NCBI RefSeq assembly: GCF_003660265.1 | Contig: NZ_QXQP01000003.1 | Coordinates: 1-64,000, forward strand | Direction of reading: 5' to 3' | From: Helicobacter mehlei | Lineage (GTDB): Bacteria; Campylobacterota; Campylobacteria; Campylobacterales; Helicobacteraceae | DNA: 64,000 nt | Part shown: positions 58,304 through 64,000 of the stretch, one piece after another | Numbering within the stretch: position 1 is the stretch's first letter | How the letters are laid out: each line of letters opens with the position of its first letter | Translations under genes and position numbers: made by a program | Notes under the pieces: model-generated | Databases searched by the model: none | Seen by the model: the letters and a program-made list of their open reading frames with translations, nothing else | What the model was told of the DNA's origin: nothing

Positions 58304-60297
58304 TTGGGTCCGCTTAATGGTTTGAAGTTACAAAGTAAAATCATATTAATCATTTCAATTCCGATGGTAGCCCTATTGTCCTTTATGTTGTGGCAATTAT
58401 ATAACACTTATGGCTCTTTGGTGCGCAATAAGGACTTAGCGCGCCAGTCGAGGTGTCCAAATACCTCTCTGCGCTCGTGCATGAAATGCAAAAAGAACGC
58501 GGGATGAGTGCGGGTTTCCTCTCTAGTAATGGGGTGCAATTTGCCAAAGAGCTACAAGAGCAAAGGCGGCACACAGATACGCGCTTAGAGCAACTTAAAA
58601 AATTTCTAAATTCCGCTCCGGGTTTAGATGTTGCATACATACAGACCTTGCAAAAAGAGTTGCATTTTTTAGACAAATTACCCCAAATCCGCGATGCCAT
58701 GGTATCTGAGGATAAGAAGGCACTTGTGGATAGCACGATTGCCTACTTCACGCAAAGCATCGATCTCTTTTTAGATAGCGTGCTAGAATCCATTAATATC
58801 ATCCATAGCTCCCGCATTGCGGATAGAATGATGGGCTATATCAGCTTCCTTTATGCCAAAGAGATGTCTGGGCTAGAGAGGGCTACAGCCAATCGAATCT
58901 TCATCGCCAATGCCCCAGCCGATCCCAATTATTTTAAATTCATCGCCTTAGTGGCCAAGCAAGAGGTTTTTACAAAATATTTCCTCTCCTTTGGGGATGC
59001 CAAGAGCGTGGCGTTTTTCCGCCAAGTCTCACAGGATTCAAGCTTTAAAGATGTGGAGGCGATGCGCCAAGCACTGATCAAAAAATACCTTGTGGGCAAT
59101 TTTGGCATTAAGCCTACAATCTGGTTTGCAACCATCACAAGAAAAATCGATTTGCTCAAACAAGTAGAGGATACAATCAGCACAAACATCACAAATCTCA
59201 CTGAGACTGAGATCAGCAAGAATACCCACTATTTTGTATTCTTGGCAATCTGTGAAGTGTTGCTCATTATTGTTACGACAATTTTGTCCCTCTTGGTGGT
59301 GCGCAATATTTTTAAGAGATTGCAAAAGATTAACAAGGCATTACAACACATCGTAGATAGTAAAACTTTCACCGACAAGATCGCCATTGTTACCCATGAT
59401 GAAATAGGTTTGATGACCAAATCGGTGAATGTCTTCATCGAGTACATGCGCAACACCTTACAAAAAATCTTTAAGGAAGTGCAAAACAACACGGCAATCT
59501 CCAAGTCTCTAGGCACCATTTCTGCAGATTTGGACTCCAATTCCAAGCAAATCGAACAAATTAGCCGTAGTAACACGGATTTAAGCCACTCTAGCCGCCA
59601 AATCCTAGATGAGAGCATGGCGGTGTCCCTTTCTACCCGAGAGCTTTTAGAGGGCGTGCTCAAAAATGTGTCTGAAACCAAGGCAGCAGTGAGCGTGATT
59701 GATGAGCATGTCCAACGCAACAAAGCCAATGAGGAAAATGATGCCCTAGAAATGCAATCTTTATCCACAGAGGCACAGAATGTTTCAAGTGTACTGGATG
59801 CCATCACCGAGATTGCCGATCAAACGAATTTGCTCGCCCTCAATGCCGCCATAGAAGCCGCACGGGCGGGCGAGCACGGGCGGGGCTTTGCGGTGGTGGC
59901 CGATGAGGTGAGAAAATTAGCCGAGAGGACTCAAGGCAATATTACAGAGAGTGAAGCCATTGTCAAGCACATTTTGAAATCCATTGCCAAGATGAACCAA
60001 GAGAGAAAGGATAATCTGCAATTAATGCAAATTCTAGCCCAACACTCAAGCCAAATGCAAAGCCACATGAACCATCTCTCTAGCGTGATTGTGAGCGCGG
60101 TGGATCAATCCTTGATTAATCTCAACAATATCCAAAAAATCAACGCACACACCACAAGTGTTCTTGAGAATGGAGACAAAATCGCTGCCTGTGTGCAAGA
60201 TTTATTAAAAATCAACGATTCGATGCAAAAATCCTCTAATGAACTCAACCAGCAAACCCTTGATCTCAATGACTTCTTAAGTGTGTTTAAGATTTAA
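58304..60297 (+). pseudogene. NIT-domain methyl-accepting chemotaxis protein, frameshifted
   Basis: Conceptual product about 663 residues. A TTG start with AGGAG seven bases upstream gives a first membrane span (IILIISIPMVALLSFMLW). The frame breaks near 58440-58455 and resumes with [23 protein letters not shown], the signature of the nitrate/nitrite-sensing NIT domain (about 50-270). Then come a second span ([21 protein letters not shown]), HAMP, and the signalling hairpin ([20 protein letters not shown]). Such receptors signal to CheA. The 3' piece could start at GTG 58453 but would lack the first span. No homopolymer lies at the break, so decay or a sequence error is more likely than phase variation. 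Confidence 0.8.
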
Positions 60298-60383
60298 AAA
60301 CCAAAAACCGCTATTATCGATTCATGCAGGCTTGGAAAAAGCTCTCAGTTTAAAGCACATTTAAAGAAAATAGGAGACTTCTC

Positions 60384-61832
60384 ATGTTACACAAAAAAAG
60401 TCACATCGAAAGAGATGAGGAAAAATTTGTTTTTAAGGCGGACACTTCTTCTACGCCCATTTTTGGCAGTGCGGAGAGCGATGTTTTGTTGCCCCGCGAA
60501 AAGATAGGGCAAAAGATGATGGATCCGCGCATCGCTTACCAGTTGGTGTCCGATGAGATGATGCATGATGGCAACCCCCGCTACAATCTTTGCACCTTTG
60601 TGCAGACCTATATGGAGGAGGAAGCCCGAAAAATCATGCTCGATTCCATGGCGACTAACGCCATTGATAAGTCTGAATACCCACAAACCACCGAGATTGA
60701 AAAACGCTGTGTGAATATCATCGCCAATCTTTGGAATGCCAACCCTAAAGAGGATTATTTGGGCACTTCCACGGTGGGTTCCTCAGAGGCTTGTATGTTA
60801 GGCGGAATGGCGATGAAATTTAGATGGCGCAAGAGGGCACAAGCTCTAGGCATCGACACCAACGCCAAAAAGCCAAATCTCATTGTCAGCTCGGGCTACC
60901 AAGTGGTGTGGGAAAAGTTCTGCGTTTATTGGGATGTGGAGTTGCGCGAAGTTCCTCTGAGCGATTGGCACGACCTGACCTTGAATGCGCAAAAAGCCAT
61001 TGATCTTTGCGATGACTACACGATTGGGATCGTGCCCATCATGGGAATCACTTATACAGGGGCGTTTGATGACATTGTGACCTTAGATAGGTTACTAAGT
61101 GAATATAACCAACAGGCTAAAATCAGCGTGTCCATCCATGTCGATGCTGCCTCTGGTGGACTGTATCTGCCCTTTATGGAGCCGGATCTAGCGTGGGATT
61201 TTCGCCTTGAAAATGTCATCTCTATCTCAACTTCTGGGCATAAATACGGGCTCATTTATCCGGGGATTGGCTGGGTGATGTGGCGTGATAAGCAATTCTT
61301 GCCCGATGAATTGATCTTTAAGGTGGCGTATTTGGGGGACTTTGAGCCCACTTTTCAAATCAATTTTTCCCGCTCTGGCTCGCAAATTTGGGCACAATAT
61401 TATTGCTTTGTGCGTTGGGGCTTTGAGGGTTATAGAGCCGTGCATGCCAAAACCCGTGATGTAGGGCTTTTCTTGGCAAGGGGCATTAAAGCATTGGGAC
61501 TTTTTGACATGATTAATGGGGGTGAGAATATCCCCATTGTTTGCTGGGCGATGAATGCACAAGCGCAAGAAGAAAAACAATGGGACCTTTATGATTTAGC
61601 CGATCGCCTGCGTTTTAATGGCTGGCAGGTACCCGCTTATCCACTCCCTGCCAATTTCCAAAATGTCTCTGTGATGCGTATTGTCGTGCGCGCCGATCAG
61701 AGTATGGAACAAATGTCCTTATTTTTAAAAGACCTCAAGCAAGCGATCAAAGAGTTAGACACCGCTAAACTAGGAAAGCATAAGCGACTCTCAGAAGAGA
61801 ATGGGGTCGTTCCGATGGGTTATACGCATTAG
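60384..61832 (+). CDS. gadB: Glutamate decarboxylase
   Basis: A 482-residue PLP enzyme converting glutamate to GABA while consuming a proton, a classic acid-resistance reaction. It has GSSEACMLGGMAMK, the cofactor region VDAASGG, and the PLP-lysine in STSGHKYG (near 287; E. coli GadB Lys276). TAGGAG precedes the ATG. No GadC antiporter adjoins it; gltS at 17 kb could supply glutamate. Absent from most H. pylori, known in some gastric non-pylori species. Confidence 0.93.
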   Translation: MLHKKSHIERDEEKFVFKADTSSTPIFGSAESDVLLPREKIGQKMMDPRIAYQLVSDEMMHDGNPRYNLCTFVQTYMEEEARKIMLDSMATNAIDKSEYPQTTEIEKRCVNIIANLWNANPKEDYLGTSTVGSSEACMLGGMAMKFRWRKRAQALGIDTNAKKPNLIVSSGYQVVWEKFCVYWDVELREVPLSDWHDLTLNAQKAIDLCDDYTIGIVPIMGITYTGAFDDIVTLDRLLSEYNQQAKISVSIHVDAASGGLYLPFMEPDLAWDFRLENVISISTSGHKYGLIYPGIGWVMWRDKQFLPDELIFKVAYLGDFEPTFQINFSRSGSQIWAQYYCFVRWGFEGYRAVHAKTRDVGLFLARGIKALGLFDMINGGENIPIVCWAMNAQAQEEKQWDLYDLADRLRFNGWQVPAYPLPANFQNVSVMRIVVRADQSMEQMSLFLKDLKQAIKELDTAKLGKHKRLSEENGVVPMGYTH

Positions 61833-61833
61833 A

Positions 61834-61877
61834 GCATAGGGGTCTAATAAGCCTTTTTAGAGCCCCCAAAATTATGC
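61834..61877. terminator. Bidirectional stem-loop between gadB and maf
   Basis: GCATA-GGGGTCTAA pairs with TTAGAGCCCC ... TATGC across a 9-base loop, with one bulge. It lies between two converging genes and overlaps none, as expected of a shared terminator. Confidence 0.6.
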
Positions 61878-61878
61878 G

Positions 61879-63792
61879 CTAATTTTTTCCCCAAGCTTGC
61901 AAGGCTTGCTCGATAATCTCCATCACACAGGTGATCCCCCCAGCGAGGCTAAAAAGCCAGTACTTGTGGGCGTAAATCCACTCTAATTGTTTGGCTTTGA
62001 GCGCATCTTGATTAAAAGTGGCTTTGCTCACAATCTTGGCGATGTCTAACTCTTGGTGGAAAATATAGGACTGAATCGCATCATTAAAGCAATAGTTAAA
62101 TTTAACTTCTTCAAATAAATCTTTGATCGCATCAATTTTGGTGCTGAGTTCCTCTAATTTTTTGAGATCCAAGCGTTCTAGTTGTTTTTGGGCATTTAGG
62201 GCCTCGATCTCCTCTAAAAACCCCGCCACTTCTAAAAACAAGCCCTCAATTTTTTCTTTGCACTCTTTGGAATAAGCGATGATGTCTTGGCAGGTTTTCT
62301 TAGCACTGGCTAAAAAATGCACACTTTGCTTGGGTGTTGGGGGTGTGAGCTTGAGGGGTGTTTTGGGTTCTGTGGTTTGTAAATCCTCGTGAATACGCTT
62401 TAAGCATTCTGTAAAGGGGAGTTCTAAAGTGCCTTGTATGCGCGCCCCGCCCTCTGTGGCGTTGATCACTTCCAGTTTATAGGGCGTGTGGTAAATGTCC
62501 TTTTCAAAAAAATCTAAAAAGAGTTTCCAAATCCGTGTACTCTCCACCTGCCCCTCTCCCCCATAGCCTTCAATAAAAATCTTTTCCCCCTCTTGCTTGG
62601 GGGCGATCTCATCAGCCCCATACAAAGCCCCTTGTGCATGGCTTGCCCCACTAGGCGCAAAGCTCAAATCTTGACCGATAAAAATGCAACGCGCAAAACG
62701 GGCGTGCACAATGAGTTCATAAGCCATATTCGCCGCGCTCATGCCAATGCCCAAATAACCATATTCATGCAAGCCAAAAACACTGGTATAGCCAAAGGGG
62801 CGCAAGCTAAATTGTGGCACGCCATGCGTGATCGCCTCACGCAAGCGTTCATGCACAATGGAGGTGATCGCAAAGATCACACCCTCTTGAGCAAGCTTTG
62901 GGGTGTCCTCATAGAATTTAGCCGTAGCCTCCACGCGTTCTAAAGAGAGCACAATGTCAGGCTTGATGCCATAAGCATGTAAAATGGGAAAAGAGGCATC
63001 GATGCAAAAGAGGGTGGCATAGGGGGCGATCTGCTTTAAAAGGGGTAATTGCTTGTTAAGACTAGGTCCGGTAGAGATAATAATGGCGGTGTTATAAAGG
63101 ACGTTGCGCTTTTTAAGGGCATCAATCAAGTTTAAAAGCGTGGGGGTTTGCACCAGATAGGGGAGGTTTTGGACATGGTGTTTGATCCCCATGATGGCAT
63201 CTCTGGCATCATTGCCCACACTGATGACAGCATTTTCAATCGCCTTGATCAAATCTTGATTGATCTGCTGGATTTGCTCATGGTAGCGATCGTAGTAATG
63301 GTTGAAAATGATGAGCTCATAGACTTTAGCATAAATGCGCGCCTTTTTGTCCATGTCAAAAAGAGAGGAAAGCATTTGGTAAGAACACGCACTGGCTAAC
63401 AAAAAAATCAAACGATCGTTTTGAATCTCCTCGCTAAAATCCAACAAGTTAAAGACAATGAATAAAATTTCAATTTCAGGCTCGATCACCACGATTCGCT
63501 GGATTTGAGAATGCCCTAAGAGTAAGCGGTAAAGCATGCCATTCCCCGCACCATAAAAATACAAATAGGGCGTGTAGATATAGGGGCTTAATTCCTTGAG
63601 GCGTTGGAGATTTTCCTCTAGGGGTTTGTGCTTAAAAAGGGGCGTGTTGCTGGTGATGTCAATGATATTGAAGTCGTCCTTTTGCATGAAGACTTCATAT
63701 TTGAGATTGCTTTTAACTTGGGAGAGTTGCAGGGCTAACAAGGGGTCTTTCGTGGCCAAGATGGCCAAATTCTTTTCATAGATGTCATGCAT
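61879..63792 (-). CDS. Motility accessory factor (Maf) flagellin glycosyltransferase
   Basis: About 637 residues with the DUF115/MAF central domain (TAIIISTGPSLNKQLP, FIGQDLSFAPSGASHAQG). Maf proteins attach nonulosonic acids (pseudaminic acid) to flagellin. ATG at 63792 preferred (MHDIYEKNLA); a TTG at 63810 is possible. It follows the flagellin gene, as HP0114 follows flaB in H. pylori, and pairs in function with pseC at 11.2 kb. Confidence 0.88.
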   Translation of the reverse strand: MHDIYEKNLAILATKDPLLALQLSQVKSNLKYEVFMQKDDFNIIDITSNTPLFKHKPLEENLQRLKELSPYIYTPYLYFYGAGNGMLYRLLLGHSQIQRIVVIEPEIEILFIVFNLLDFSEEIQNDRLIFLLASACSYQMLSSLFDMDKKARIYAKVYELIIFNHYYDRYHEQIQQINQDLIKAIENAVISVGNDARDAIMGIKHHVQNLPYLVQTPTLLNLIDALKKRNVLYNTAIIISTGPSLNKQLPLLKQIAPYATLFCIDASFPILHAYGIKPDIVLSLERVEATAKFYEDTPKLAQEGVIFAITSIVHERLREAITHGVPQFSLRPFGYTSVFGLHEYGYLGIGMSAANMAYELIVHARFARCIFIGQDLSFAPSGASHAQGALYGADEIAPKQEGEKIFIEGYGGEGQVESTRIWKLFLDFFEKDIYHTPYKLEVINATEGGARIQGTLELPFTECLKRIHEDLQTTEPKTPLKLTPPTPKQSVHFLASAKKTCQDIIAYSKECKEKIEGLFLEVAGFLEEIEALNAQKQLERLDLKKLEELSTKIDAIKDLFEEVKFNYCFNDAIQSYIFHQELDIAKIVSKATFNQDALKAKQLEWIYAHKYWLFSLAGGITCVMEIIEQALQAWGKN

Positions 63793-63816
63793 TAGGCGAC
63801 AAAGCCCCAATTCTCC

Positions 63817-64000
63817 CTATTGCAAGAGTCGCAAGACATTTTGTTGGACCGCATTGGCTTGTGCCATCGCAAAGCTCCCACTCTGTGCCAAGATGTTGTA
63901 TTTAGAGAAACTTGCGCTCTCTTGGGCAAAATCCACATCTCTAATTTGCGATTCGGCTGCCTTCACATTCACCTGCGTTACAGAGATATTGTTGATGGTG
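63817..64000 (-). CDS. flaB: Flagellin, C-terminal end (flaB-like), 5' part beyond window
   Basis: The 60 codons in the window encode the conserved flagellin C-terminal D0 helix ([20 protein letters not shown] ... [22 protein letters not shown]). The stop is at 63817-63819. Assignment to FlaB rather than FlaA rests on the maf gene just downstream, as in H. pylori. Confidence 0.85.
   Translation of the reverse strand, partial: TINNISVTQVNVKAAESQIRDVDFAQESASFSKYNILAQSGSFAMAQANAVQQNVLRLLQ

Overview
The window is a stretch of chromosome from a gastric Helicobacter close to, but not, H. pylori. Several gene blocks keep H. pylori order: ccoI / methyltransferase / ribD / gltS; cheV2-aspS-adk-ppa with ligA divergent; slyD-cpoB-pal-tolB-tolA-tolR-tolQ joined to the F1Fo ATPase genes; and flhX-ribE-tatD-mltD-rlpA-lptC-lptA-engB-mrdA. 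Features absent from or unusual in H. pylori (a ThDP 2-oxo acid decarboxylase, glutamate decarboxylase, an NIT-domain chemoreceptor, an LRAT-like protein) and the rather GC-rich wobble positions suggest the H. felis / H. bizzozeronii / H. heilmannii group. The species is inference; GC was not computed.

Layout. 1-2.2 kb: a minus-strand operon of a membrane-anchored protein with two Mrr-like nuclease domains, a Sel1-type lipoprotein and a secreted Sel1-repeat protein. It is preceded by a promoter and a short leader ORF containing a C14 tract and ending in an ATGA overlap with the nuclease gene. 2.4-10.5 kb: trpE-G-D-CF-B-A followed by the decarboxylase. 10.5-12.3 kb: a sigma-54 promoter driving an uncharacterised flagellar-type gene and pseC. 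12.3-23.6 kb: LRAT-like gene, ccoI, a methyltransferase, ribD, gltS, carboxynorspermidine dehydrogenase, a GANTC-type DNA methyltransferase, a YeeE transporter, rdgB and an MFS transporter. 23.6-29.5 kb: ppa, adk, aspS, cheV2, ligA. 29.5-42.2 kb: slyD, the Tol-Pal system (cpoB interrupted at a C10 tract), ATP synthase atpF'-F-H-A-G-D-C, birA and fmt, with the 4.5S SRP RNA gene just upstream of fmt. 42.4-45.7 kb: two envelope proteins (COG3014 and LPP20 types) and an alpha-carbonic anhydrase. 45.7-56 kb: miaA, rsfS, nadD, nikR, flhX, ribE and the envelope-biogenesis run from tatD to mrdA. 56-60.3 kb: an accessory stretch with a frameshifted radical SAM/SPASM maturase, an adhesin-like repeat protein overlapping it, and a frameshifted chemoreceptor. 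60.4-64 kb: gadB, a Maf flagellin-glycosylation protein and the 3' end of a flagellin gene (flaB-like).

The most unusual signals are the C-tract leader ORF before the nuclease operon, the C10 interruption of cpoB, the radical SAM / repeat-protein pair, and the absence of parA-parB between birA and atpF', where epsilonproteobacteria normally carry them. Gene starts were moved from the first possible codon when a Shine-Dalgarno (SD) site or a stop/start overlap pointed downstream. No tRNA, rRNA, insertion sequence or CRISPR array was recognised.
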